The notes under the pieces were generated by a model. That model was not told the origin of the DNA. It did no database searches and worked only from the letters and a program-made list of their open reading frames with translations. This document shows, piece by piece, positions 1 to 12,803 of a stretch of 64,000 nucleotides of DNA. Origin of the DNA: Bipolaris cookei (Eukaryota > Ascomycota > Dothideomycetes > Pleosporales > Pleosporaceae); contig NRSV01000021.1 in the NCBI GenBank assembly GCA_002286855.1, forward strand, positions 248,001 through 312,000, given 5' to 3'. The position numbers were made by a program, and so were the translations under genes. Within the stretch, counting starts at the first letter, position 1. Each line of letters opens with the position of its first letter.

Positions 1-3000
1 TTGAGATCGCTACCTTCCTTCTCCGCCAGCCTTCGAAGCGCGTGAGCCCTCGTACCAAGTTGGGATTGCTCAAGACCCTGCACGAGTTCATTCAGCGTTG
101 CGACGAGCAAAACCTGAACGAATTGCTCGACACAATATACGATGCGATTTGCCCCATGTTCGCGTTTGTTCAAGATCGTACGGCAAGAGAATTGATTTGC
201 GATGTTATTCAAGATCTCTCCAACACCAACATTGATCTCCAGGTCATTGCAAAGATATGTCATTATCTCAATTCCTTCGCAAAGGGGCGCCTGGATGAGC
301 CAGACTTTGAGCGACGCTCACAGGCGTTCAGCTCCATTAACGAAGAGAATTATCGAAACTTTTCTCTCATTCAATGGAAGCCTCTGGTCTACAACATGCT
401 CTACTTCATAAAGGATAACGAAGAGCTTAGCATTAGAGTCAACGCATCCTTGTCTTTGCGCCGCTTCAGTGAGGTTTCAAGCAGCGAAGAATTCAGGGCG
501 TTCATGTCGTCAGCAGTTCTGCCTGGAATTCAGGCTGGGATGCGCGAGATGTCTGAACTGGTTCGAATCGAATACCTTGCAATGCTTGAGCATCTGGTCA
601 AGACGCATTCTGACTGGGCTCCTGTAGCAGATCTTCACATACTTCTCTCAGATGATGATGAGGCTTCATTCTTCAGTAACATCTTGCACATTCAGAGTCA
701 TCGTCGACTTAGAGCATTGCGTCTCTTGGCTGCCCATGCTTCTCATCTGCGTGGTACAAATGTCTACCAAGTTCTCATACCCCTCTTGGAACATTTCGTC
801 TTCAACAAGGGTGACGATGATGGTGCAAACAGCCTTCTGGGAGAGACCATCAAGACGCTCACGGCGTTGACAGAATGTCTGGAATGGCCGCAATTCCGCT
901 CTCTCCTGAAGCGGTATATTGGCTATCTAACCACCAAAGAAGACCTCCAAAAGCCCATCATTAGGTTGATTGCAGGTTTGATGGATGGTCTTAACCAAGC
1001 AGGTCGGGCCAAGGGCTACGTTGTCACGTCCACAGCCGGACCAGATGACCCAGCCACTTCCGAGACCAACGACGACTCTGCGGCTATGGACGTTGACAAA
1101 CCTCAGTCCATACTCACTAAAACTCTTCCTCAGCAGGAAAAACTGAGCAGTGACATGATCAGCAACTTTCTTCCTGATCTGACCAATTTCCTACACAAAA
1201 AAGACGAAGCGACAGTCAGTTTACGAGTACCTATCGCCGTCGCCATTGCCAAAGTTCTTCTCGTGCTTCCTCCACTGGAAATCGAGACACGACTGCCTGG
1301 TGTCCTTTTGGATATCTGTTACATTCTCAAGAGTCGTGCCCAGGAAGCTCGTGACATGTCGAGGAATACGCTCAGCGACATTGCTACGCTCATGGGACCG
1401 GCTTACCTAGGTTTCATTCTCAAAGCATTGCGAACAGCGCTTCAAAGAGGTTATCAACTCCATGTTCTTTCCTACACTTTGCACACTATCCTGGTGAAGC
1501 TCGCAGACCAGACGAACCCAGGAGATCTCGACTATTGCCTCGCAGACCTAGTGGATGTGGTAAGTATCAGATGGTGAGCTATTGTCAGACAGGTATACTA
1601 ACGAGATCTAGATCATGGATGATACTTTTGGCGCTGCTGGCCAGGAGAAGGATGCTGAAGAGTACATTTCCAAGATGAAGGAAGTAAAGAGCAGCAAAAG
1701 CTTCGACTCGATGGACATCATCGCACGATCCGCCACTCCCTCTCATCTTATCAAACTCATACTTCCGATCAGGTCCCTTTTGATCGAGAAGCTTAACGCA
1801 AGGATGGTGCAAAAAATTGACGAGCTACTGCGGCGCGTCGGGCTCGGTGTACTACAAAACCCTACCGTCAATAACAGGGATATCTTGGTCTTCTGCTACG
1901 AACTTATTCAAGAGGCATATGCAGCAAACACTTCAACTGACAAGAAGGCCAAGATTGACCTTAAAAGCAAGAGATATCTGGTCAACAACAAGGGGGCGGC
2001 CAAGTCTGGAGCAAGACTCAGCACTTCTTCGTACCTGTACAAGATGATTCGCTTTGGCATGGATATACTTCGGACTGTGCTGCGCAAGCACGAAGAACTC
2101 CAGATTCCACAGAACTTGGCCGGCTTCTTACCAATCATCGGCGATGCAATGGTGCAAGGACAGGAAGAAGTCCAAGTGTCGGCTATCCGCCTCCTCACGA
2201 CTATCATCAAGGTGCCGATGCCTGAGCTGGACGCGAACTGCCCTGTGTACATTGATGAGGCAATGCGAGCCATCAAGGGTGCTCTATCATCCAACACTGA
2301 GCTTTCCCAGGCCTCTCTAAAACTGGTCTCTGCTGTGTTACGTGAGCGGCCCAACGTCCAAGTAAGGGAACGAGATGTTGGTCATCTTCTCAAGCGCATG
2401 ATGCCAGATTTGGATGAGCCTGATCGTTCAGGTGTCATATTCGGCTTCCTCAAAGCCGTCATGAACCGACATTTTGACATCCCAGAGATGTACGAAGCCA
2501 TGGACAAAGTATCAGAGATGATGATTACCAACCAGTCGAAATCTGCCCGCGATATTGCCCGCAGCCACTTCTTCCAATTTCTGACGTCGTACACCCAAAG
2601 TGAGAAGCGCTTCAAGAAGCAGATGGAATTCCTACTGAAGAACCTACGATATGAGCATATGGAAGGCAGACAATCGGTCATGGAAGCCCTGGATCTCATC
2701 ATTGGAAAGGCACTGCCTCGGTTCCCCGAGAAGGCGCAATATGAATACCACGGTATCATGTTCCTGCCACTAATCAACACTGTAGCAAATGACGATTCGG
2801 GTAAATGCCGAGAAATGGCCAGTCTGTTAATCAAGCGACTGTTCCAGCATGCCAGCGACAAGCGACTGCAAAGCTTCGCCGCAGATCTCAAGAGTTGGCT
2901 GGAGCAAGACGACAATATTGGCTTGAAGCGCCTCGGAATTCAGGTTTGGGGCTTTTATTTTGAAGCCATGGAAGACGACGAGGAGCCAAAAGAACTAGCA

Positions 3001-4101
3001 TACGTCCTCGATCGACTTGACGCAACGATCGGCGAATGTTTGAGCCGACGGGATGAAGACGATTGGGAGCTCTTGTACTACTCCCTCACTCTGCTCTCCA
3101 AAGTTTGCAAGAAATACACAGACACCATGTTCTCGTCAAGCAAAGACGGTCTATGGACCGCAGTCCAAGCCAGCGCAACCTACCCGCATATGTGGGTCAA
3201 GCTCAAAGCTGCAGAGCTGCTGGGCACCTACTTTGCCCACCTTGGAATTTCAAACAAGGATTCAGGTCTTGAAGCACTGCCACTGAAGGGGTCTGGCGGC
3301 CTACAGCTGGCGGAACAGAACATGACACAGTTGTGCAACGCTTTCTTGCGAAACTTGTTGAACCCAGAAGTTTCGGAACAGCTTTGCTTGCGAAGCGTTA
3401 AGAATATTGCCTTTATTGCGCGATGCCTCGCTGTCAACAGAGCGAAGTGGCAGTGGCAGAAGGCTGACGAGGATGAGGAGATGGAAGAGTCTACTATTGC
3501 GGCCACCGGCGATGCAGCTGTTACAGAAGATGAGGACTTTGATGGTTTCTCGCCTCCGCCAGAGAACAACAAACCCAAGAAGACGGAAGACACTCCACCA
3601 ATAGCAATCCACCGCCTCATGATCCGCCTTTCCGGCATCGTTCGAAAAGACAAGAGCACTATGAACGCCAAGACCGCAATCATGAACCTTTTCGACACTA
3701 TCGCCGCTAAATTTCCTCTCGAACCTCTTTCCACCTCTCTACCGCACCTCCTGACTACTCTATCCACCCTCACCGATGCCACCGCAACATTTCCTCGGTC
3801 CGCTGCACAAACCAGTCCTAACAACACGGTCAATGATCCATACAAGGCCCTTGCTGATAAAGCTCGTGAAGTCATGAACACTTTGCAGAAGTGCCTTGGA
3901 ACGCAAGAATATTTGAAGATCATGGGAGAAGTACAGAAAGGTGTCAGAGAAAGAAGGGAAGAAAGACGCAGAAAGAGAAAGGTAGAGGCGATTGTTGACC
4001 CGGAAAAGTTTGGCAAGGACAAGCGCCGGAGACATGATGTCAAGAGGATCAAGAGGAAGGAAAGGAGTGCTGAGGAGAAGGGCAAGAGGCGAGGGTGGTA
4101 G
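1..4101 (+). CDS. utp20: UTP20-like U3 snoRNP / small-subunit processome protein (3' part only)
   Basis: The reading frame is already open at base 3, so the 5' half lies outside the window. Exon A runs 3-1559 and exon B 1612-4101 (stop TAG). The 52-nt intron 1560-1611 has GTAAGT, a perfect TACTAAC branch site and TAG, and is phase 0. About 1,348 residues are visible, roughly the C-terminal half of a family member (about 2,500-2,800 aa). The protein is an all-helical HEAT/ARM-like solenoid with family signatures, including the block reading SARDIARSHFFQFLTSY. It ends in a very basic tail rich in RRKRK and KDKRRR, typical of nucleolar factors. Utp20 acts in the nucleolus in the early 18S rRNA processing complex. 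RRP12, another HEAT-repeat ribosome factor, was considered but fits less well in length and blocks. Assignment is by recognised family pattern. Confidence 0.9.
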
Positions 4102-4523
4102 ATGTTGCTTTGATATCACGTATGGAAAAGTAGTTGGTTTCGCACGATGATGGAGCTTGCATTTAATGGGCGTTTTTGGTAACTGGCAAAAAGCATTGCA
4201 TCTTCTAATGTTCAAGTAAATGGTTATTTCAATATATCATGATACCCTTCATTGGACAGTTCATTTTCTCCAACCACAAGTTTAACTGTCTTCGCCATTA
4301 GGCCACCAGCCAGACCGAAGTATCAGAAGAAGGTTTCCGAGCGTTTCCGACCAAGAATATATCACACCACTGTGACGTGAATGGATATTTATACGTTCTG
4401 TTTCTCTCTTCACATCTCCTATGGCAAGCATAAAAACCCTCAACCACATCACAAACCACCACGTTACCACCCACCCTCCTCTAAACCTTCAACTTTATAT
4501 CCGCAAAAAAGCACTCCCTAGCC
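4102..4523. other. Intergenic: UTP20 3' region and promoter of the next gene
   Basis: No coding potential is evident. The last 100 bases are C/A-rich on the plus strand and include TTTATATCC at about 4495, a possible TATA-like stretch some 25 bases before the next start codon. Confidence 0.5.
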
Positions 4524-5201
4524 ATGTCGACTACACTAATCGGTCTCCCAAGAACGCTCACACCACCCCTCCTCACATCCCTAACCCTTGCTGCCCTCAT
4601 CACCTCCACCGCATCCCTCACCCACGCCTACATGGAATACCTAACCACCAGCGCCTTCCTCAAACCCCCACCCCTCGATTCCAGACTCAGCAAAGCAATC
4701 CTCGCCTCTCCCTCCCCCTTCCCATTCCCACCTTCCTCCGAGTCCATGACCTCAGAACTCAAAACGCACCTTCAGAAAGAAGACGCTGTGAACCAGCCAA
4801 AGGAAGCAAACCAAATCGCAATCCCAGCCTGGTTCACCACATTCTTCAATACAGGCATATACTCTGTCATCGGCCTAAACACCCTTACTCTATCTTTCTC
4901 CCTCGCAAACATTTACCTTCTACACACTTCTTATGCATCAAGAGGAGAGATAGCAAGGCGCTGGTACCAAGTCGGTGCGGTAGCGACGGCAGCGCATTAT
5001 GCGTTTGTGCCGTTTGTGGGTAGGAGTGTGAGGGCTTTGGTGGGGTTGTGCAATGGGGAGAAGGGAGAGGGGAGGGTGGAGGAGTGGTTGGGGGAATGGA
5101 GGGGGTGGCATAGGGTTAGGATGGGGAGTGTAGATTTGGTTGGTTGGGGGTGTTTTGTTGTTGGGGCTGTGGAAGTGGTTGGGGGGTTGCCGAGGAAATA
5201 A
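4524..5201 (+). CDS. Small four-helix integral membrane protein (anthrone-oxygenase/DUF1772-like, tentative)
   Basis: Single-exon ORF of 225 aa. Hydrophobic segments lie at roughly residues 13-36, 110-135, 147-168 and 200-220. The region between helices 1 and 2 is soluble and Pro/Ser-rich. Length, the early 'HAYMEYLT' block after the first helix, and the spacing of the four helices resemble fungal DUF1772/anthrone-oxygenase-like membrane proteins, but no catalytic signature can be named, so function is unknown. The start is the first ATG after a pyrimidine-rich leader. Base composition is odd: the first three quarters use C-ending codons, while the last 190 bases are strongly G-rich on the coding strand. 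There is no sign of a biosynthetic cluster around it. Confidence 0.65.
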   Translation: MSTTLIGLPRTLTPPLLTSLTLAALITSTASLTHAYMEYLTTSAFLKPPPLDSRLSKAILASPSPFPFPPSSESMTSELKTHLQKEDAVNQPKEANQIAIPAWFTTFFNTGIYSVIGLNTLTLSFSLANIYLLHTSYASRGEIARRWYQVGAVATAAHYAFVPFVGRSVRALVGLCNGEKGEGRVEEWLGEWRGWHRVRMGSVDLVGWGCFVVGAVEVVGGLPRK

Positions 5202-6619
5202 CGAGGATTTGGGGGGATGAGGTTGACGGGTGGTGTTGGATATGCGGGATTGGGTCAGCATGGACGTCGTTTCCTATGGCAAGCAGTAGCGTTGTAGATT
5301 AGCTCTTTCGTTATATATATATCGTCATTACAAGGAAAGAGTGGTTGACTATTCTGTGCAGTCAAGTCGATAGTGAAGACTTGAACGGAAAACAGTCAAC
5401 GGTCTTGGAAAAAGTAATAGTCAAGACTCTCGATAATGCCCACATCTAGTTTCTTGAAAAGTGCTAAGTTGATCTCTGGAGAAAACATTCACAATTACAA
5501 GCGACATGGAGCAAAGTCACACCCAACCTACAGCAACACACGTGTCATTACTTGCACACCTCAAAAGTTCCGCCCGTCAGCACCGAAGGGAAGTCCTCAC
5601 ACGCATATGTCTATGCGCAAAATGAAGCAATACGAGCACAGTGATCACCACTAAAAGCAGCGCCGATCTATATAACACGTGTAAGCATCACTGTACATTT
5701 CACCCCCTCTCAAAGCCATCACAATCACACAACGCACATACTGCGTCCAAAAGACCAGTGAGGCAGATACCCCAGATGGACAGAGATAATCACAAAGCCC
5801 ATTAATCCAAGTGACACAGTTGGCATTTACATAAGTGACTTTAGCCAGAAAGGGGGCTTGGTCAGACAATTCAAGAAACGACACGAGGCTCTCTCGGCCA
5901 AATAGCCGTAGCTAGCGCCATATCAAACGGCTGCGGCGAACAGAAAGGAGCGGAAAAGGGCGGTTTTGTTGATCGACAGCTGTCAGCCAAGGTAAACTAA
6001 ATCAAGCGTCAAACCAGTCAAAACGGTTATGCTGCCGCGTTCCCGTCAAAACAAGGCTTCACAAGCAAGAACGAGTTCGATATATATTTGCAAAGAAAGA
6101 AGAGAATTCCTTGATTCAGACTCGGGTGCTTGATAAAAGCTTGCCGACCGTGTGATATGTTTAGAAAAAGAAAAGAGAGAGAGAGAAAGAGGAAAGCTGA
6201 GGCCCTATTACAATCTAAAACTCGACTCGACTCGACCTTAATCCTCTCTGACCTAGCTAATCCCCGACCTGTAGATATCTCTCAACACTCTTAAAGAAAA
6301 TGTAGCAATCTTTTTGCCATGGTTCGTAAACATATCATGACCTCTTTACGCCGTGCGTCGACTTCCATAGTCCCTTCAGCGATTGTTTTAGAGCGCGCCA
6401 GTCACCGTTGCGGCAGGCAGTGGCCGAAAGAGGCGTGGAAGGAATGTCGATTTTTTCCGCTAATGTCGAATTGGTCGTCGTTCTCGTCATCGAGAAGCGC
6501 GGTTCGCCGCTGCGACTCGAGGATCGATTAGAGATTACGCTATCGGTCTTGAGGCCCACAGGAGTCTTGTCTTGACTTTGCTCGTGCGATATCACCTGTT
6601 CCTGAGGCCTCTCGCACCC
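5202..6619. other. Intergenic, about 1.4 kb
   Basis: Lies between the membrane protein and the 3' end of SF3B6. It includes an AT-rich stretch near 5315 and a purine-rich GA tract at about 6165-6195. Short ORFs on both strands (for example at 5436, 5651, 6319 and 6335) show no recognisable domain or splice-supported extension. The last 300 bases probably hold the SF3B6 3' UTR. Confidence 0.4.
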
Positions 6620-7239
6620 CTAGTCAATACCATGCTGTTTTTTGAGTTTTTCTAAGTTTTCTTGGCGTTCGGCGAGATCATTCGCAGCTTTTAGCATCTT
6701 ATCTGGCTGGTGATATAATACTGTGGCAGTTAGTAGAGAGCACGGAAATGGATGGGCGACAGGTGGTTGGACGCACCAACGAGATACCGGTTCTGGAAGT
6801 TGAAGCCGTTGAGCTTGTCGCAAGCCGATTTTGCGTCCATCACGTCCTCATAGACAACGAAGGCGGTGCCCTTGCTGTGGTTGGCGATACCCTGGCGGAT
6901 TTGGCTGAGGTCAGCGTTAGTGATGTAATATGACGGCAAAAGCTATATGCGCGTGCATATGGCGAGGAAGACAACGTACCGCACAGGGCCGAACTTGCCA
7001 AAGAGATCGAAGAGTTCCTCTGGGGTAACGTTGAAGCTGCCATGGGGTTAGCGCACAGCCACACAGGCAGGGAATGGCTATATCAACCTCAGGTTCTTTA
7101 CAAAGAGAGCTCTGTACAAATGACATGTTAGCGCAAATGTCGTGTGAGTTGGCTGGTGCAGCCTTGGCTGGCGCACGCGATGCGGAGACGGATGAACATA
7201 CCGGTTGACTTCCGGGGCCAATTTTCCTCCTCGACTCAT
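6620..7239 (-). CDS. sf3b6: SF3b complex subunit 6 (p14, branch-site-contacting RRM protein)
   Basis: Five exons on the minus strand: 7239-7202, 7111-7088, 7036-6980, 6904-6777 and 6720-6620. The introns (90, 51, 75 and 56 nt) have GT..AG ends and most show a CTAAC-like branch. Joined, they give 115 aa, close to the 125 aa of human SF3B6. One RRM covers almost the whole protein: RNP2 is near ALFVKNL and RNP1 is the GTAFVVYED block, whose tyrosine corresponds to the residue that contacts the branch adenosine in the human protein. 'NRYLVVLY' follows across the last intron. The role is pre-mRNA branch-site recognition within the U2 snRNP. A 24-nt exon 2 and a weak GTTGAT donor for intron 2 are notable. 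Assignment rests on frame-perfect splicing and strong family likeness. Confidence 0.93.
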
Positions 7240-8066
7240 ACTTTGGCGACGATTATGGACGGTAAAGAACTGGATGATGATTGGGAGAGCAGCGGGCGGG
7301 TGGTAGTGGGGGGAGTTGGGAGAGGTGTTGATGGTGAACATGCGGGATCGATGCATGAATGGCGACTAAAGGTCCGAGCGCGTGTATGCACGTGACGAGG
7401 GCACCTGAGCCAGGAGTGGCCGCCGCGGTGCAGCAAGGGAGGCGCATACTCACCGTCGTCGTATGGATGGATGTATACGTGTGCTGCATTGTAAAAGAGA
7501 TTGCTGCGTGTACCAGAGAGGAAACGAGGGTCTAGAGCGGTAGGCCAGACAATGGTAGGGCCCCTCTCGCAGCTGTTGCCAAAGAATCGAGCGCTCGAAT
7601 CGGAGATGCGGGCTTGCAGCGAATGAAGCGGCTCAGCGCTCCATAGCTCACTCCCCAACCACTTGCGCAGCCCCCAAGTACATACCGACTCTTAGGAGCT
7701 TCTTGCGGAGACGGCGCTGATTATTCGCCATATCTATCCTGCGACGCTGCTGGGCATCCCTTTGCGTTGGTTGCCCCAGTCGCATGGTCGACGGTGATCG
7801 CCCTGGTCTCCGGCCGCAACATTCCCAATACAATTCCCCGCGACATCTCCACCACTACCACCCTCTACCACCCCAACCTCGACGCTCGCTCACCTTACGC
7901 CGTGCCGCTGTCGCTTCAATTCAGGATATGCTCGCGCCCGTCTGCTTCTCTGCCTGCCTCTCAGCCTGCCCTGCCGCTGCTCCATAACCGCGCATCCTGA
8001 GACGCCAGACCGAGTCCCTCGCACCCCCGAAGCCCCCATCGACCCACATCTGCAACCACCGCGGCC
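7240..8066. promoter_or_regulatory. Divergent promoter region between SF3B6 and the JHD1-like gene; possible spliced minus-strand transcript
   Basis: An 827-base space separates two divergent starts. On the minus strand, an Arg-rich reading frame starting at ATG 7785 is followed by a donor (GTATGT) near 7685, an acceptor CAAG near 7618, and an open segment ending at a GTGAGT donor near 7453. This could be a small unannotated gene or a spliced 5' leader of SF3B6. I could not match it to a family. The plus-strand part (about 7800-8066) is C-rich and likely the JHD1 leader. Confidence 0.35.
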
Positions 8067-11000
8067 ATGAGACGAATCTCGTCCTTCAAGGAGCAGTACA
8101 GGCGAGCTTCGGCGCGTGCTGCTACACCCCCGCCGCCCGTTTACGAGCCGCTGTCGCCCACGCTGCCGCCGACCGAGCTCTCATCAGCGCACCCCGCCGG
8201 CAAAGCGAATATCCCAACAGCGTCGCTGCCACCGGGCGCACATACTCATAGTGCTCACATACAAACGCCTACTCTCGGGCAGAGTACGCGCGCGTCGGGG
8301 AAGCTGGCGTCGCCCGTGGTGACGTATGACCCATCCTCGCGATCCGTGCCTCCTCCTGCTGCTCCTCCGCAGCTAGCGACGCCATATTCTCTGGCGCAGG
8401 CATCGCCCATTGAGGCCCTGGCAGATGTCGCTGTGACGTCGCAGCATATGAGTCGGCCATTTGTTGACCTGTCGCGCCATCCTGCATACCCAGCGGCATC
8501 GCCCACGACCCTTCCTTATCCTATCGCCGAACGCGCCCCAGCACACGCCTTCCCCAGAGACCATGCATATCCCTTCAACGAGCGGCCCGCAAAGAGAGCG
8601 CGTTCTGAAGTATACGGCTCTCCGCAGTATGAGCAGTCGCAGTCAAGACCGGCCACGAGCCACATTCCGGGCTGGTCCTACAACGTCGAGCACATGGTGG
8701 ACAATGGCAACCGCATATACCAACCCCCCGGCGAACCTAACGACCGGCTTTCAGATGCACAGCTTCTGCTGGATTTTTTTAATGTCTCTACGCAGACTGC
8801 ACATTCACCACCTACAACAGCAAAGCGGTGGAGCATCTCACATACAACGCCAATGGAGCACTCTTCGGGACAAATCCAGCAACTGGGCGAGCCTCCAAGT
8901 CCATTCATAGCGCCGCAACCATCGTCTATCGATCATTACCATCAGCACACGCAGCCCGTCATAGATACGAAACACCCTTTAGGGCAGCCAGCACACGCAG
9001 CCCAGACGGCTCCATCTACGCAGATCTATCCACCGACCGATGAAGCATCGAATCCAGTCGCACAGCCTGCAATGCAAGGCCCCGTTCCTGCAGAAGAGCC
9101 CAAGACCAAAAAACAACAGGGCTGGCCGAAAGGGAAGGCACGAGGCGGTCGCAGTAGCGCTAGCGCGACAAATAGCAAACGAAAAAGGACGCCCAAGCCA
9201 AAGGGTGCATCTTCTGCAGGTGCTACCGGCCCTGCAGAACATATTCAATCGCCTCCAAGCCTGCCTGTTGAGCAGCCTGCCGCAGTCCCAGTTGAGAACT
9301 CTGCACCTCCAGCAGAGCTTGCCGAACCCGCGCATCGCTCCCCCACACAAGCCCGTCGTCACTCCTTCTCCACAACGACTTTACCGAACCCGATTGAACC
9401 ACCGCTCTCAGCCTCTTCACGCGCCAAGTCACTTCCTCTTGGTTCACAACCGGCTGCGTCTGCTCCTGTCGATGCACCTGCTGAGCCTGCAAATGCCCCA
9501 GTCGAACCCGAACTCATCTGCGCTTCGTGCAAGTCTTCCGAGTCGGTGGTCAAAGTTGGCGATGGCGAACAATGGATAGGGTGCGACGGCTGCAAAGAGT
9601 GGTACCACTACTCTTGCGCGGGGTTCAATAGCGAGCGGGAGGTCCGGGAGGTAAACAAATTCTACTGCGAGCCGTGTAGACCCAAGTTTGGTGAAACAAC
9701 GAGTAGGTCTACCGACGCACATTGGGCTTATAGTTCTAACATGGTCCAGAGGTTCGTAAATCCGTCAGAGCCCACACCACTGTTGACTACGCTGGTCTAA
9801 ACGAAGGCGTGCTCAAGACGTCAGACGATAATCCAGAACACCACTATATTGCAGCATTCAAGAACGGTGATATTGAGTTCACGCCCGAGACATTTGCGCG
9901 CGTGCCGGCACAGCTCATTACTGGTGATTTTCTTGAAAAGATGAATGGATTCAAAGAACCAATTGTGATTCCTGGCGATATGAACCCCCCACGAGGACTA
10001 CGAACCGAAGATGCCGATGAACAAAAGGACGAGCTCGCATCACACTTTGAATACGAAACAGTTGCAGACGACGGTCAGGACAGTCTTGACATGGTTATTC
10101 CCAAGGGATTGACTGTTCGCCGCGTGGCAGAACTCTATGGTCCGAACGAGCCTGTGCCGGTGATTGATGTCAAGGCCCAGGAGGGCGAGGGCAAGAAGTG
10201 GACCATGGGAAAATGGGCAGACTACTACGAGCAGCAAGGGGAAAAGCCTGTGCGGAACGTTATAAGCCTTGAGGTTTCTCGAAGTCAACTTGGAAAGCTG
10301 ATTCGACGACCCAAAGCCGTCCGGGATATGGATTTACAAGACTCCGTGTGGCGGGAAGATGACAAGACCGCCCCACCACCAGTGCAGTTCTATTGCCTGA
10401 TGTCTGTCGCAGATTGCTTCACCGACTTTCACATCGATTTTGGCGGTTCTTCAGTATACTATCACATCATCAAGGGAAAAAAGGTCTTCTTCTTCATCCC
10501 ACCAACCAAGCAAAATCTCAAAAAGTACGAAGATTGGTGTCTCTCGCCCAATCAAGGCCACGACTGGCTCGGCAAGCAGGTCAAGGAGTGCTACCGTGTC
10601 GACTTGTACCCAGGAGACACGATGCTGATCCCCTCGGGCTGGATCCATGCGGTCTGGACACCTGAAGACAGTCTCGTCATTGGAGGCAATTTTCTCACTC
10701 GCATACATTACGGCATGCAGATCAAGATTCTGGAAATTGAGAAGAACACCAAGGTCGCTTTGCAGTTTCGTTACCCTTTCTTCCAAAAGATCATGTGGTT
10801 GACCGTTATCAAATACCTAGAAGAGGACCCCGTTCCTGGTCCAGTCCAGGAACTCCTACAAAGCGGCGAGCAGTTCAAACGATCTACACCCATCTACTGC
10901 GAACCCGACAGATTTGGACACAACTCACATCTCGGCGCGCAAAACTACAACCGACGATACTACCCTAAGCATGAGCTGGAAGGCCTTACTGATCTTCTCA

Positions 11001-12803
11001 ACTATATCTGGAGGACCGTTCTCATTACAGAGGGAAAGATTGAGGTACCACAAAAGACTCGAAGTGCAGTTAACAAATCGATACCCAAAGGTCATGGCGA
11101 ACCACTTGCGCTAGCACGGCGATTTGCCATGTGGATTGCCTGGAAACGTGGAAACGAGACAATACCACCATGGGCTTTCTCTGATGCTATACTTCCTGAG
11201 GTGACTGAGACTACAGAGAAGAAGCTTAGCGCTGCTCAAGTCAAGAGACTGGAGCGGGAGACGCTTCATGAAGCCCTACGAGCAACAGCAGAAAGATCTT
11301 CCGCTCGGATCAAGGCCTCTGATGTGGTTCCAGAGCCTTCTCCTCCTGTCGAGATGGAGAACTTCAATAATTTTGACATGGTACCCGTCACTTCCGGTCC
11401 ACTGACAGGCTTCCTCCGCCCATCGGCAAACAATCCGCATATCACAACGCCGAAAACTTCTCAGCTCGGACCTAAGCGTGTTGCGTGTGATGCTTGCAGG
11501 AAGCGGCGGATACGATGCAAGCACAAGGACGAGCTTATTGATACGTCAAAGCCCGGAATGCACACCATCGATCTTTCGGGATCTTATGGCATCTCGGTCA
11601 AGCGTCGACTGAGCGATCACTCTATCGCAGATAGTCTTTCCAACGCCCCCAATGGTCCTGTGAATGGTGGTCCTATCATGGCAGACGTAAATGGAGATCC
11701 GTATGCACTCAAGTCCGGCAGAGTGAAGGCTTGTGCTGACTGTCGGAAGAGCAAGGTAAGGCTCGTCAAACCAATCCACTACGCACAACTGATAAATACA
11801 GCGTCGTTGCATACATGATGAGTACGGCAATGTTGACCCGATCAAAGCCAATGAAATTCCCATCCCAAGGGGTTCCGCGTCCAAGAAACGACGGGTTAGT
11901 GACGAAGGCTCAGCATCAACAGCGAAGCGAATGAGACACGCATCATCATACGACGAAGAATACATGAATGGAGGCATGCATGCGCGGCACTCCATGCCTA
12001 GTCAATTCAACGGTGGCTCATCTTTCCTCCAGGATATTGCCTACTCGGCTCAACAAGCGTTGGATCAGACACCCGAAAACGATGAACTCGTACCTGTTGA
12101 TCCTGCTTTACAAGCATACACGAGTGGCGATTACAGCAATATGAACGCAGCGACCTCGTATCACGGTAATGGAGATACCGTCATGTCGTCTGTCGAGTAT
12201 CAACCCGCTGAATCTATGCCCATGAATGGTGTCGAGTTTATACAGCACAGCGGCGAGCCTCATGGACCCAGCGTTGAACCACTCACGCCTGGTCCAATAC
12301 CTCACAGCGAAACTATACACACACAGACAAATGGCTTCACATCAAAATCTGCAGCCGAGCCTCACGCAGTTCGCCATCTCTCGTCACCGGTCTCGGCCGC
12401 CTCACCAACAGCCAATGGCTACAATCCGTACATAACCTCGCCAGCCACAAACAATTACAACAACTTCACCACGAACTCTGACTTCCCTCCTCCACCTGTC
12501 ACGCCCACCGTCAACGCATATAAGGCAGCCCGTGCTCAGCAGCCGTCTTCAGCCCGCAAACCAAGCCACACGCCTTCACGGGGTGGTCGAAACAGCAAGA
12601 CACCAAAATCGACACCAGGCAGCAAGAAGCACGATAACAGCGGCAACGGGATCAAGCTCGAAAACGGCATGGCCATGGGCACAGGCATGGGCATGAACAT
12701 GGGCATGCTGAATATGATTGATCCAAATCTAGACCAAGCGAGTTTCGATCTCATCAAGCAGCTCCAGCAAGAAGATCTTGGCTTGAGAAGGCGAAGTCGG
12801 TGA
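8067..12803 (+). CDS. jhd1: JHD1-type JmjC histone demethylase with PHD finger
   Basis: Three exons: 8067-9702, 9750-11755 and 11802-12803. The introns are 47 nt (GTAGGT, TTCTAAC branch) and 46 nt. The product is 1,547 aa. A disordered Pro/Ala/Ser-rich N-terminus (1-480) is followed by a PHD finger (about 485-537, Cys-rich with the GEQWIGCDGC and WYHYSC blocks) and a JmjC domain. The Fe(II) ligands are H773 and D775 (FHIDFGG) and H845 (SGWIHAVW), so the catalytic site looks intact. The order PHD-JmjC and the 'YPGDTMLIPSGWIHAVWTP' block mark the JHD1/KDM2 family, nuclear 2-oxoglutarate-dependent lysine demethylases expected to act on H3K36. Two C-x2-C-x6-C motifs follow (C1125/1128/1135 and C1207/1210/1217), the second split by intron 2. 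The C-terminal 330 residues are low complexity with a Met/Gly run. Confidence 0.9.

Noticed and set aside
3228..4085. 285-codon ORF antisense to the end of UTP20
   Set aside because: It is the complement of a Lys/Arg/Glu-rich coding region, giving a Ser/Leu-rich artefact with no family likeness.
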